Part shown: in pieces, positions 10,460 to 21,756 of the stretch
Position numbering within the stretch: position 1 is the first letter of the stretch
How the letters are laid out: the number at the start of each line of letters is the position of its first letter
DNA from: Tetracentron sinense
Lineage: Eukaryota; Streptophyta; Magnoliopsida; Trochodendrales; Trochodendraceae
Length of the DNA stretch: 64,000 nucleotides
Direction: 5' to 3'
Assembly (NCBI GenBank): GCA_015143295.1
Contig: CM026556.1
Span: forward strand, 19,530,547 to 19,594,546
Made by a program: the position numbers and the translations under genes
Notes under the pieces: generated by a model
Told to the model about the DNA's origin: nothing
Seen by the model: the letters and a program-made list of their open reading frames with translations, nothing else
The model's database searches: none

Positions 10460-11865
10460 GGGTACCAAATACTAACCAATAGTCATAGCATAAAAATGGC
10501 AATACATAAATCAGGAGCAATTCATATATGTTAGACGGAAACAATTCATATCATACAAGGAAGTAAAGCAATTTATAATCATGCTTGTATTTTGTAGAAA
10601 GCCGATAAAACCTCTTGAAAACATCGTGCACTTGACTTGGCTTGAAATATCTTTTCGTACTTGAAAGCTTGTCGTGTTTGTCTTACTTGATCTTGTCGAG
10701 CGTGTCGTACGTGTCATGTCATGCATGTCATGCGTGCTTGCTTGTGATCATGTAACTTGTGAGATACACTTGTGAGATATCCTTGTGAGATGCGCTTGAG
10801 AGATGCCTTGAGAGGGAAGGGAGACCCTTCTTTATGCAATGCACTTGCGAGGGAAGGGAGACCCTTCTTCATGATATGTATGTACTTGCGAGGGAAGGGA
10901 GGCCCTTCTTCATGATATGCACTTGTGAGTGAGGGGAGACCCCTCGTGGAATGTTGGTTCTTGTTTTCTTGTGAAAAGCGAGGTAAAACATATCGTAGGA
11001 TATGTCCCACCTCTAACCATGTTCTTGAAAACCTCGATAAATCATGTCATGCATGCCGTGCTCGTGGGAACCGTGTACATACTTGCATTTAAATTTAAAT
11101 ATGACATTTGGGTAATTTCACAACACATATAACATCAATGATTGAGCAATGTAATATTCATATCATTTAGGGAAAGCAAGAAAACACACTATCATAGGCC
11201 CTAGCAATATTCATAATTTATTAGGCATGCATTTCCTAATTTATAACTCATTTTATTCACCTTGGCATTTCATCAAACATGGTGTGTTCATTATTCATTA
11301 TTCATTTAAACCTAAATCATGCTTTTCTAGGTGAGTTTACTCACATCATAAAGGTGTGTTTATTATGGATACAATGCCCTCCCCATTTTAATCATCACAA
11401 CACAACTCTTGGCATCCAATCGCCCATTCCATCTCCATTCACCATTCACAACCATCCATCTCATAGCACATGTGTAAATGAAAGAAAATCAAAAGAAATA
11501 AAGGGAAAATGGGAACTATAACTAGGAGGGTAGTAAGAAGTACCGACCTTGAAGAAATGAGGAAGAAAACCCTTCCAAAAACGACCGTGGGGTGCTGCCC
11601 TAGCTTGGGGAACGCTCTCCACGAGTGCTTGTGCCGTGATCTTGGAGAAAAACCGGACTTGAAGTGATCTAGGGTCTCAAAACCCCTTTGATTCTTCTCC
11701 AAAAGCAAAACCCTAGCTTAGGAAACCCTTTCTCCTCTCTTCTAATCCCCCAAATCCTCTAAGTGTTGAGAATGAGCCCTAAAGGCTCGGGTTAAATTCT
11801 TAAGGTAAGAATGAACCGACCAAAAGACCATAATACCCTTACTGAAATTTCTACAAAAACACGAG

Positions 11866-12190
11866 TGCCGAACACGTTGAGCTGTGAATAGTGCCAAACA
11901 CGTTGTGCTGTGAATAGTGCCGAACACGTTGTGCTATGAATAGTGCCAAACACGTTGTGCTGTGAATAGTGCCGAACACGTTGTGCTGTGAATAGTGCCA
12001 AACACGTTGTGCTGTGAATAGTGCCGAACACGTTGTGCAGTGAATAGTGCCAAACACGTTGTGCTGTGAATAGTGCCGAACACGTTGTGCTGTGAATAGT
12101 GCCGAACACGTTGTGCTGTGAATAGTGCCGAACACGTTGTGCTGTGAATAGTGCCGAACACGTTGTGCTGTGAATAGTGCCGAACACGTT
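11866..12190. repeat. 26-bp minisatellite, about 12 units, in 3' LTR of A
   Basis: The unit is GTGCCGAACACGTTGTGCTG plus TGAATA, 26 bp, nearly uniform. The right LTR has only about 6 units (30976-31145). Because 26 is not a multiple of three and the unit lacks minus-strand stops, all minus frames stay open and give false proteins with a 26-residue period. Confidence 0.9.
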
Positions 12191-12793
12191 GTCACGTTGT
12201 GTTGTGCATAGTGCTGAGCTCGTTGTCCGTTGTCTTATGTACAACATGCCCATCGTGAGCTGTACAACGTACACGTTGTTTGCTGTACAACGTACACGTT
12301 GTCTGCTGCACGACGTACCCGTTGTCTGTTGCACAACGGATGCACAACGTATACGTTATCAGAGTACGTTGTCTATGCGTTGTCTGTGCCTTATCAGAGC
12401 ACGTTGTCAGAGCACGTTATCAGAGCTACGTCCTTAGTGCCTTCCGAGCTACGTCCTTAGTGCCTCTCCAGAGCTCGCCCTCAAGTGCATATGCCCAGTG
12501 CCTCACTAGAGCTCGTCCTCAAGTGCATATGCCCGGTGCCTCTCCAGAGCTCGTCCTCAAGTGCATAACCGAGCGATCGATTGCCTGCAGGTCTAGACTG
12601 TTTTGGCCATATCTTTTGACTCGTTCGTCTGATTTTGACGATTCAACTTGCGTTGGGTTCGTACTTCGAAAAGAAACATTTCTGACATTTCAGAATTTCC
12701 AATTTCTTTCTTATTTATTAATTATACCTCTTTAAAGGCAAAATGGCAACGAAAGTGTCATGCATTAAATGTGAAAAGGTCCGGGGCTCTACA

Positions 12794-12804
12794 TCCTCCC
12801 CCCC
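12794..12804 (-). other. Polypurine tract of A
   Basis: The minus strand reads GGGGGGGAGGA immediately before the 3' LTR start; the B counterpart is at 41296-41306. Confidence 0.75.
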
Positions 12805-12894
12805 TTACAAAAATTTCGTCCTCGAAATTTAGACGCTACTTGTATTACAAACCAAAAAGAAAATTACAAGTCATATACAAACTTATACAAAAAC

Positions 12895-13096
12895 TCATTC
12901 AATTAATTCTGGGTACTTTGCTTTGACTTCGGCTTCACGCTCCCATGTAGCTTCTTCTCGAGCATGGTGTTGCCATTGCACAAGAACCAAAGGGATTGTC
13001 TTGTTGCGAAGCACTTGATCTCTTCGATCCAAAATCTGAACCGGCTTTTCAATCAAGGTGAGGTCCTCTCGAATCTCCAACGGTTCCAAGTCTATG
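12895..13096 (-). pseudogene. pol: C-terminal end of pol of A (chromodomain-like), cut by D
   Basis: The reading frame continues the integrase C-terminus of A after removal of Copia D. It gives DLEPLEI..., EKPVQILDRRD and PLVLVQWQHHAREEATWE, ending KYPELIE and a stop at 12895. The VQW...EEATWE pattern matches the chromodomain-like end of chromoviral integrases, which binds chromatin and guides insertion. The uninterrupted B copy (41395 onward) reads the same way. The frame is severed at 13096/24236 by D, whose 5-bp duplication CTATG lies on both sides. Confidence 0.88.
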
Positions 13097-13409
13097 TGTA
13101 AATCCCTAAATAGGTGTTGGCAAATTCCGTGATCATTAGATAGGTCAGTTGAGTCGAGTCGTCGAGTCATCTTTAACTTGTCAGAAGAGAAGAGCTAAAG
13201 CTTAAAGAAGATTGAAGAATGTGAAGAAAAAAGCTCCTACTCCGGATCTAGACAGGTAATGGACTTAGAGACCCCTACCTAGGTTGGATTTGACTTAGAT
13301 AACCCTAAAAATACCTAGGAGGATAGTTTTAAGCCTACCAAAGTTATTTGATCTTAGTTGAATCAAATAAAAATAAAATGAAAATGGTTTTGGAAGAAAT
13401 TCTGTCTCA

Positions 13410-13575
13410 ACCGATCGCTCGGTATTGCGACCGATCGATCGGTGGCTATCGACTGAACAAAATTTTTGTATGGGGAAATTTTCCAGAGAGATGATTTATA
13501 ACCGAGCGATCGGTCATTAGAACCGATCGATCCGTTTTGAACCGAGCGATCGGTAGTGAGCACCGATCGATCGGT
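13410..13575 (+). promoter_or_regulatory. Palindrome array with core in 5' LTR of D
   Basis: 14-bp sites of the type ACCGATCGATCGGT or ACCGAGCGATCGGT start at 13410 and 13430, then at 13501, 13522, 13541 and 13562, so spaced 19-21 bp. Between the groups lies a core TTTTTGTATGGGGAAA followed by TTTTCCAGAGAG (13463-13490). The TATA box follows 47 bp after the last site. The 3' LTR and E keep a third site in the first group. Confidence 0.85.
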
Positions 13576-13620
13576 CCCCGTAAAAAGAATTTTTCTTTTT
13601 CTGGATTCTTTTTTTAAACC

Positions 13621-13630
13621 CTATATAAAC
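13621..13630 (+). promoter_or_regulatory. TATA box in 5' LTR of D
   Basis: CTATATAAAC, found unchanged in the 3' LTR (22311-22320) and in E (23444-23453), downstream of the palindrome array. Confidence 0.7.
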
Positions 13631-14309
13631 AACTTTTGGGAGACCTAATTCGTGTCTTTGATATTTTTGAAAGAGTAGAGGTCTGAGAAACTCTTCTAGG
13701 GTTTTTCTTATTGCTTTTATTAGATCTTTGTTGATCCCTCCTCTTTCTTAGATCCTAGAGAATGCAAGTATAGATCTAAACCTTTGATCTTGCATTGTGT
13801 GATCTCAGATCTGTATGAGATCCCTCTAGGGTTTGAAATTTACTAAATTGATTCACAACCCTACACCTTGTGTGTGTGTCCGGTGTTTGATCCGGAGCCT
13901 TCGTGGAAGGAGATCGATCGTGTGTGATCGTGGTTTTGAAGTCGCTTGAAAAGATTTGGTCGGTGTGGAACCGAAGCTGCTAAGGCGGAGATCGAACCTG
14001 CTGGTTCGTGGGAATCAAGAGTAAGAGTCTATACCTAGAAACGTCGTTTTTGTTTTGGTAAGGTCTTGTCTTGTACTTGATATCTTTTCATAGTGAAGTT
14101 TATTGCTGGACAAGGTCCCGTGGTTTTTTCCCGTTAGGGTTTTCCACGTAAAAATCTTCTGTGTTTGATTTGAGTGGATTGTCTGATTGAATTATTCATT
14201 GATTTCTAAACATATTAATTGAAAAATTAAAATTGGTTAGAAATTATTAGAGAGACCTATTCACCCCCCCTCTAGGTCTTAGAGATCATTGATCTGGATA
14301 AAATTCAAT

Positions 14310-14321
14310 TGGTATCAGAGC
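14310..14321 (+). other. Primer-binding site of D, initiator Met-tRNA type
   Basis: TGGTATCAGAGC two bases after the end of the 5' LTR. Confidence 0.95.
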
Positions 14322-14368
14322 TTGTTCACTGATAAGGCTAATCCCTTAAGTGTGATCCTGTATTATCC

Positions 14369-16349
14369 GTGATCATGAGTACTCTAAGAGAAGGAGGATC
14401 CGTCTCTCGTCCCCCACTTTTTGATGGAAATAATTATGCATACTGGAAAGCTAGAATGAGAGCCTTTCTCAAATCTATTGACGAGAGAATTTGGATGTCT
14501 ATACAGAATGGGTGGACTACGCCCATAAAAACTGTAGGTGATTTGACTGTCGTCAAATATTCTGATGAATGGACCAGAGAAGAGCTTGATTCAAGTGGAT
14601 GGAACACTAAAGGTCTCAATGTTATCTTTACTGCAGTCACTGCTGAGGAATTCAGACGAATTTCTTCATGTGAAACAGCAAAGGAGGCTTGGGACGTTCT
14701 TGAAATTACCCATGAGGGTACTACCACTGTTAAAATCTCAAAACTCCAAATGTTAACCACCAAATTTGAACATTTAAACATGGAAGACAATGACACTTTT
14801 GATGAATTCTATGCAAAACTTAGTGACATTGTCAACGCTAGTTTCAATTTAGGTGAGAAAATATCTGAATCCAAAATAGTTAGAAAAGTCCTTAGATCTC
14901 TCCCTGAGAGATTTCAACCCAAAGTCACTGCAATCGAAGAGAGTAAAAATGTTGACTCTCTGAAGATCGAGGAATTGGTTGGATCACTCCAAACCTATGA
15001 ACTCAATCTACGTCCATCCAAGAAGAATAAATCTTTAGCCTTGAAAACCATCAAGTAAACTTTGGATGAGGATAACAGTGATGGAGAAATGAATGAGGAA
15101 GAAATGGCTCTTTTCGTTAAAAAATTTCGAAAATTTTTTAGAACAAAAAAGAGGTTTAATCCCAAACAGGGAGGAAAATCTTTTGAGAAGTCAAAGTCTA
15201 AGCCCTGGGAAAACAAGAAAAATTCCAAGAGTGGCGACAAGAAATCCCAAGGTGTTCAATGTTATGAATGCCATGGCTTCGGTCATATTTCACCTAACTG
15301 TCCTAACAAGAAGAAGAGTAAGGGCAAGGTGATGAATGCCTGTTGGGATGACAGTGATTCCGAGAATGAAGAATCGGACAGTTCCTCTTCAAGTGAAGAT
15401 ACTGGAAATCATACGGCTTTCACTGTTTCCCTTTCTGGGATTCTTGAGACTACCTCTGCGGTTGATGAAAAGGATAGAAGTGATGAGAGTATTCATACTG
15501 AGTCTAGTGATGACTTACAGAAGAGTCAAACTGACTCTGAAAGTGATGAAGATTTGAAAACAACTTATGATAAGTTGTATGCTGAAAGTTTGAAACTGAC
15601 TAAAACAAAAATCTCTTTGAGCAAAAAACTCAAACTCATTCAAAATGAAAGAGATATCTGTAAACTAGTAGCAGAAGAGAAGAGTGCACTAGTTAGTCAG
15701 TTGGAAAATGAAAAAGAAGCATTTGTTATAAAAGTTCAATGTCTTTTGGAAGAGAATGTCGCATTGACTAATGTGGTCAGAAAATTAGAAGTTGAAAGAG
15801 ACACTTCCATGAAAGTTAAGAACTCTGCAAATGGAGCTGGAAACTTTTAAAGTCTCTCTTGTTGATAAGGTGAAAATTCTTGAAAAAGAACATCAAATTA
15901 CCCTTAAAGACAAGACTGACTTGATTCAGAAGGTCTATACTCTTGAAAAAGAAGTAAGAATGTTTGGTAACACTAGCTGCCTAGATGAATTAGTTAGAAA
16001 GTATGGATCAAATTCGAGTAGATCTGGGATAGGACATGTTGACACACCAGCTGGTCCTTTAGCTGTTGGTACAATGGCTAGTGCAGTGTTTGAGCCAATA
16101 CATTCTGATCCTAAAGAAAATTTACCTTCTACATCAAGTACTAAGGCTTATACAAATTTTGTAAAGCCTAGAAATACAGCTCCTAGAGTGAATGCTTTAA
16201 GGAATCAAATTCCTATTAGAAGAAATCCTCCTCCTCTTCCAAGATTCATACCCACATGTCACTTTTGTGGTGTGAGAGGTCACATTCGACCTAATTGTAA
16301 TGCATTTAGGAGAGCTCCCCGAAATGGTTCATGGAACCAAAGCATATGA
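14369..16349 (+). pseudogene. gag: gag of Copia/Sirevirus D, broken
   Basis: Starts MIMSTLREGG, or six bases later at the second Met. Residues 1-230 are a DUF4219/UBN2-type capsid region (PPLFDGNNYAYWK, TKEAWDVLE-like AKEAWDVLE, KIVRKVLRSLP). A TAA at 15056-15058 interrupts the same frame, which goes on at 15059 with a basic stretch, a zinc knuckle CYECHGFGHISPNC (near 15260), an acidic Ser/Glu-rich part and a long coiled-coil-like, Lys/Glu-rich part. A frameshift near 15840 moves to the frame 15831-16349, which holds a second knuckle, CHFCGVRGHIRPNC (near 16258). A two-knuckle, coiled-coil gag fits the Sirevirus type. The frame returns to the first one at about 16331. Confidence 0.88.
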
Positions 16350-19318
16350 CAGGTAACAAGTCCTTATTTATTCAATTTGAGGACTGTCCAGATGGGACTG
16401 TTACTTTTGGTGATGGAAGCAAGTCTTTAGTCAAAGGAAAGGGTATCATCGATTCACCAGGCATACCTAAATTGAAAGATGCCTTATTTGTTGAAGGACT
16501 GAAAGCTAATTTAATTAGCATAAGTCAACTATGTGATGATAATCATGCTGTCCACTTTACCCAAAATAAATGCTTAGTCATTAATGGTAAAGGTAAGTGT
16601 GTTCTAGAAGGATTGAGAAAAACTGACAATTGCTACGGCTTAACTCCCAGTCCTATTCCCTCAAATGTCTGTTATAAGACTAAAATTGAGGAGGTTGATT
16701 TGTGGCACCGAAGACTAGGTCATATGAACTTCAAAGACCTATGTAAAATCACTAAGCAAGAGCTTGTGAGAGGTGTTCCCAAACTAGGAAAGCCTTCTAC
16801 TACTGTGTGTGGGCCATACCAAATTGGTAAACAAATTAGAACCCCACATAAGAAGACTTCAAGTATTGCTACTTCATATCCACTGGAATTAATTCATATG
16901 GATCTAATGGGTCCTACAAGAACTGAAAGTCTAGGTGGAAAGCGATACATCCGAGTTATGGTTGATGATTTCTCAAGAATGTCATGGGTGGCATTTATAA
17001 GGGAGAAATCCGATGCTTTTGACAATTTCAAAAGTATTTGCCTGAAAATTCAAAATGAGAAAAGATGCCCAATCACTGGAATTCGAAGTGATCATTGAAA
17101 GGAGTTTGAAAACTCTAAGTACAACGACTTTTGTGATGAGTCGGGTATCAAACATGAATTTTCTGCACCTATTACACCTCAGCAGAATGGTGTAGTAGAG
17201 AGGAAGAACAGGGTTCTCCAAGAGATGGCTAGAGTTATGCTTCATAGCAACAATCTAGCTTCTCATTTCTGGGCTGAGGCAGTTAACACTGCTTGCTATA
17301 TAGTTAATAGAGTTTTTGTAAGACCTGGAACAAGGAAAACCCCATATGAGTTGTGGAATAACAAGAAACCTAGTGTCAAGTACTTTCGAGAATTCGGAAG
17401 TAAATGCTATATCCTTAAGGATAGAGAGCAACTGGGCAAATTTGAATCCCGGAGTGATGAAGGGATATTTCTTGGATATTCCACCAACAGTAGAGCTTAT
17501 CGAGTGTATAACTTGAGAACCTCTACAATTATGGAGTCCATAAATGTAGTTGTGGATGACTCCGGTGTTGAATATGTGCAACTTGTGGATGATGAAAGTG
17601 CTGAAAATGAAAATGTTGAAACTGTTTCAACTCCTCTTATTGATAAGCAAACATCTCCATCAAAACCTACACATCCTAGGGTAATGAGTCCTCACACCCC
17701 CACTGATATAATTGGTGATGTTGAAAGTGGAGTGAGAACGAGGAAACAAATTGAAAATGAAGTTAGCTACATTTGCTATACTTCATCTTTTGAACCCAAG
17801 AATGTAGCTGAAGCTCTTGCAGATGATAATTGGATAAATGCAATGCAAGAAGAGTTACTTCAGTTTACTAGGAATGATGTTTGGTATTTAGTACCTAGGC
17901 CTAACAATACAAATGTGATAGGAACCAAATGGATTTTCAAGAACAAATCTGATGAAAAAGGTACTATCATAAGAAATAAGGCTAGGTTAGTTGCACAAGG
18001 ATACACCCAAATTGAAGGTATTGACTTCGATGAAACGTTTGCTCCTGTAGCCAGGCTAGAATCAATAAGAATTCTTCTAGCTGTGGCTTGCCATATGAAA
18101 TTCAAACTTTTTCAAATGGATGTTAAGAGTGCCTTTCTGAATGGCATTCTACATGAAGAAGTCTATGTGGAACAACCAAAAGGGTTTGAAGATCCACATC
18201 ACCTTGATCAAGTCTATCGACTGAAAAGGGCTCTCTATGGTTTAAAACAAGCTCCAAGAGCTTGGTATGAGAGGCTGACTACTTATCTCTTAGAAAACGG
18301 ATTTTCGAGAGGGGGAGTAGACAGAACCCTTTTCATAAAGAATGTGAAAGGTGATATTGTCATCGCCCAGATATATGTTGATGACATAGTGTTTGGTTCC
18401 ACATTAGACTTACATGCTCATTCATTTGCTGAACAAATGAAAAATGAATTTGAAATGAGCATGGTTGGTGAGCTAAGTTTCTTTCTTGGTCTTGAGATCA
18501 AGCAATTGGATTATGGGATCTCAGTATCTCAAATAAAATATGCAAAAAATCTAGTGAAGAAATTTGGAATGAGTTCTGCTAAGCATGTAAGGACTCCTAT
18601 GAGTTCTACTACAAAACTTAGTAAAGATGCTACAGGCAAAGGTGTTGATCAAACTTCTTATAGAAGCATGATTGGTAGTTTACTCTACCTAACTGCTACT
18701 AGACCTGACATAGCCTTTAGTGTTGGTGCTTGTGCCCGCTATCAAGCGAGCCCAAAAGAGTCTCACTTGCTTGCAGTAAAGCGTATCATTCGATATGTGA
18801 GTGGAACTCTATCATTTGGCCTCTTGTATTCTTTTGATACAAATGCCACGATAGTGGGATATTCCGATGCCGATTGGGCTGGAAATGCTGATGATAGAAA
18901 AAGCACCTCAGGAGGATGTTTCTATATTGGAAATTGCTTAGTTGCTTGGCTTAGCAAAAAGCAGAATTCAATTTCGTTGTCCACTGCAGAAGCTGAGTAC
19001 ATTGCAGTTGGCAGTTGTTGCACTCAACTTCTGTGGATGAAGCAGATGTTGAATGATTACGGGATTGAACAGAGCACTATGACTGTGTATTGTGATAATT
19101 CTAGTGCTATCAATATTTCCAAAAATCCCATTCAACATTTTCGCACAAAACACATAGACATAAGACATCATTTCATCCGTGATCTTGTTGAGCAAAAAAT
19201 TGTGTCTATAGAGTATGTCCAAACAGAGAATCAATTTGCGGACATTCTAACAAAACCCTTAGATTCCCTTAGGTTTGAATTCCTTAGGAAATCCATAGGT
19301 TTGTGCGGAGTTGAGTAA
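16331..19318 (+). pseudogene. pol: pol of Copia/Sirevirus D, broken
   Basis: From HMTGNKS the frame gives the end of the protease domain. The catalytic D-S/T-G is not readable in any frame between the last knuckle and HMTG, so a deletion is likely. Integrase follows: LWHRRLGHMN and a CxxY instead of CxxC zinc pair (VCGPYQIGKQ), with the core Asp residues in HMDLMGP and RSDH. A TGA at 17096-17098 comes straight after RSDH, and the frame resumes unchanged with KEFEN and NGVVERKN. From 17225 a 697-residue stretch is open: GKR-less C-end, RT with [11 protein letters not shown] and YVDD, and RNase H with [16 protein letters not shown] and a typical LTKPL end. Gag and pol share one frame overall, as usual in Copia. 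Confidence 0.9.
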
Positions 19319-20483
19319 AGATGTACTTGTTTCATAGCCTATGTGTTCTTCATGTTCTATTTATGTCATAGAGCTATTTTTTTTGTTATTTTCTTTAAGT
19401 AATAAAAATCCAAAATCATTCAAAAAATTGAAAAATATTGCAAAAAATAATGTGTTTGTATGACCTTATTTGTCCTATCTTTTTGCTTAATGTTATTTCC
19501 TTGAAATCATATTTAACCATATAATCCAAGGATAAATATTTCATAGGATTGAATAAAATAGCATAGTTCAATTGTTGGTTCGATCTTGTGATTGAATTTG
19601 GTCATGCTAATAAACCTCAGTTAGAGTTGAGCATACAAAGATGTTCTAATTTTCACATGCACTCTGACTGATTCTTTAGATGGTTTTAGTTCCTATTTAA
19701 AGGTTCTGATATTATACCATATGGTTCCCTAGATTAATCAAATCTAGAATAACCAATGTCATAAAAAATTCCATAAGGTGAGCCCCCTAGTTATAAAAAT
19801 TATTGACATGGAGAGGACTACCTGTGAGTTTGTGTGATAGCTACTAGTGAATGCAAACAGTGAGTAATGGCTACCTAGACAAACAGTAGGTATCTATATG
19901 GATTGCTAGTGTGAAAGCCCCTACTGTCATTAGAAAGAGCTACCTTCTCACTTGAGTGAAAGTCACCAGTGTGCTAAAAACTATATATGTGTACTCCAAA
20001 AAGAATTTTCACAATGAGTACAATTTGACTGAAAAAGAAATGAAATAAATTTGTTAGTCAAATTTGGGGTAAAAATTGCTCATCATATAAATATGGATGA
20101 TTATTGGTTTTAAAACTAGTTTTTGAAAATTTTAGAGTCCCATTTGAAATATAATGTCAAAATCTAGATTAAGGAAGGAAACCAATTCAAGGAGTCAAGT
20201 AATGAATTTTGATTTCATACTCACATTACTTCTAATTGTATCTTGACTCTGATTGTGAATTTGATGCAAATACCATATTTAATCACCGGTGAAAATCAAT
20301 TAATGTTTACATAATCCTTGTTTATGCCTATACTTGATATATCAATTCTTGGGTGATTATTATTTATGATTTTATGAAATCACATGTTGCATATTTTATT
20401 GGTCAGTTGGTTATTTTGAGGTGAAAATGAATTTTCAATGTTCCATTGGTTGAGGGGGAGAAAAGGTTTTAAATGTAAAATTT
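19319..20483 (+). other. Non-coding spacer after pol of D
   Basis: AT-rich DNA with runs such as AAAATCCAAAATCATT. No ORF is recognised. A polypurine-like GAGGGGGAGAAAAGG lies at 20452-20466. Confidence 0.7.
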
Positions 20484-20501
20484 TTGAAAAGTTTTCAGAC
20501 C

Positions 20502-20560
20502 ACCGATCGCTCGGTGCTAAAGACCGATCGATCGGTCTTTCGTGAACAGAGTTATAAAAC
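20502..20560 (+). promoter_or_regulatory. Palindrome pair plus TATA upstream of the 3' ORF of D
   Basis: ACCGATCGCTCGGT (20502-20515) and, 21 bp on, ACCGATCGATCGGT (20523-20536). The second is the centre of a 22-bp perfect palindrome (20519-20540). A TATA-like GTTATAAAAC follows at 20551-20560. The sites are the same as in the LTR array, in the same order, but here they are internal. A promoter role is inference. Confidence 0.55.
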
Positions 20561-21096
20561 CCTCATTTCTATTTTTTGTTCACTTGTTCTCCGACCTCCA
20601 GAGCGATCCCTCGGTTCCTACTCCTCCAAATCCTCCATACGGTCATTCCTTTCTATTCAGTCTTCTTCGTGGGCATGATATTGATCTTGCAGCACATATT
20701 ATCGATTTGATGATCCAAGCTCATCGATCTGACACTGTAGTTGGAGCCCTTCCTTTTGGATCTCTTATCACTAAGCTTCTTGGTTCACAAGGGGTATTTG
20801 CACCTCCTGGTGTTCCTACTCGAGTACCGAAGGGTCCAATCAATAAAAAGACCCTATCTCAGAGTTTCTCACATGCCTCAGTTCGAGATACAGAGGAGGG
20901 AGCAGAAGTTGGTGCTGGGTCATCTCGTCCTCCTCCGGCCACTATGGATGATCTTGCCAGGATGATGCGAGAGATGCAGATGGATCTCCGGACTCATATT
21001 TCATCATACGAGGAGTTTACTACAGAGGTTCGTGGTAGACTTGGATCTCTCGATGCAGCCGTGCTAGGAGTACAGAGAGATGTTCGGGATTTTTGA
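20542..21096 (+). CDS. Extra 3' ORF of D (Sirevirus env-like position), function unknown
   Basis: An open frame of 184 residues between pol and the 3' LTR, the place where Sireviruses may carry an envelope-like ORF. The middle reads GHDIDLAAHIIDLMIQAH, ALPFGSLITKLL and FAPPGVPTRVPK. By eye this recalls a domain found in many plant transposon-related proteins of unknown role (Putative plant transposon protein families). The C-terminal third (MDDLARMMREMQ to VRDF) looks like a short coiled coil. No signal peptide or clear membrane segment is visible, so an envelope function is not supported. If the TATA at 20551 is used, translation would start further in, at the Met codon near 20677 or later. 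It may be only a remnant of a longer ORF. Confidence 0.5.
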   Translation: MNRVIKPSFLFFVHLFSDLQSDPSVPTPPNPPYGHSFLFSLLRGHDIDLAAHIIDLMIQAHRSDTVVGALPFGSLITKLLGSQGVFAPPGVPTRVPKGPINKKTLSQSFSHASVRDTEEGAEVGAGSSRPPPATMDDLARMMREMQMDLRTHISSYEEFTTEVRGRLGSLDAAVLGVQRDVRDF

Positions 21097-21756
21097 GCTT
21101 ACTATGAATCACAGCTCACTTCTGATGATGAGCAGGAGTGATAGTTCGTGATAGGAGTTTATCTTAGTCCATTATAGAGTGATAGTTTTTTGTATGACAT
21201 TTTCGATGTATTATGTCTTGGTTGTACTTAGTACAAAACCATTTGGATCTTCTTGACTTGTTATGGATGTATACAATTCAATGGTTTAAGATCCTTATCT
21301 TCTATCTCATCTCATTTGAATGGTTTATGCATTACTTTTCTAATCCACCTTTGGCATTTCGAGCCAAAAAGGGGGAGAATGTGTTGATAGTATTATAGAT
21401 GTTATGGATGAGATTTTGGTGTTAATGTGTTGGATGAGGTAATAAATGTTTTGGATGATGTTATGGAATGCTTAACCTATTATGGATATAGTATTGTGGT
21501 GATGTGGATGTTATGTTATACATATTTTCATTCTTCCAATATTTTATCCCATATTTTATTTCCCATGCTTCACAGGTTTTTGATTTAGCATGTGCAGGCA
21601 AACAGGTTCTAAGTTTGGTGCATCATGACAAGCTAACATGTCAAAAGTCCTGTAATTATAGTTTTTGTCATGTAAAGGTCAATTTTCCATTTTTGAATCA
21701 ATTGGGAAAATTTGAACCTAGTATATGAATTAGTCTTGTTTTGTCCCGGAATTGCT
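21097..21756 (+). other. Non-coding 3' region of D
   Basis: AT-rich, no supported gene. A second polypurine-like tract AAAAAGGGGGAGAATG is at 21366-21381. Confidence 0.65.

Larger units (their letters stand above)
10010..12793 (-). repeat. 3' LTR of chromovirus A
   Basis: 2784 bp; the minus strand begins TGTAGAGCCCCGG and ends GGGTCGCGACA. It aligns throughout with 29120-31809. Internal repeats are a 4-unit array of CTTGCGAGGGAAGGGAGACC blocks (about 10795-10950) and a 26-bp minisatellite (11866-12190). It contains a small hairpin GCTGAG/CTCAGC (10439-10459) shared with B and F. Confidence 0.9.
13097..14307 (+). repeat. 5' LTR of D
   Basis: 1211 bp, starts TGTAAATCCCTAAATAGG and ends GGATAAAATTCA. 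It differs from the 3' LTR by few substitutions by eye and by a 19-bp deletion that removes one palindrome of the U3 array. A TATA box is at 13621-13630. Confidence 0.93.

Noticed and set aside
11866-12190. CRISPR-like regular repeats
   Set aside because: Units abut with no unique spacers, inside a plant LTR; it is a minisatellite.
11792-12334. 180-codon minus-strand frame with a 26-residue repeat
   Set aside because: It is the 26-bp LTR minisatellite read through; all three minus frames are open for arithmetic reasons, and the same occurs at 30853-31289, 40470-40956 and 48072-48480.
12177-12735. Plus-strand frames with repeated Cys/Arg words
   Set aside because: LTR repeat DNA of A (CGTTGTCTGTTGCACAACG-type blocks), no coding features; same in A right LTR and B.
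20484-20678. 64-codon plus frame with repeated TDRSV words
   Set aside because: TDRSV is the translation of the palindrome ACCGATCGATCGGT; an overlapping longer frame is the better candidate.
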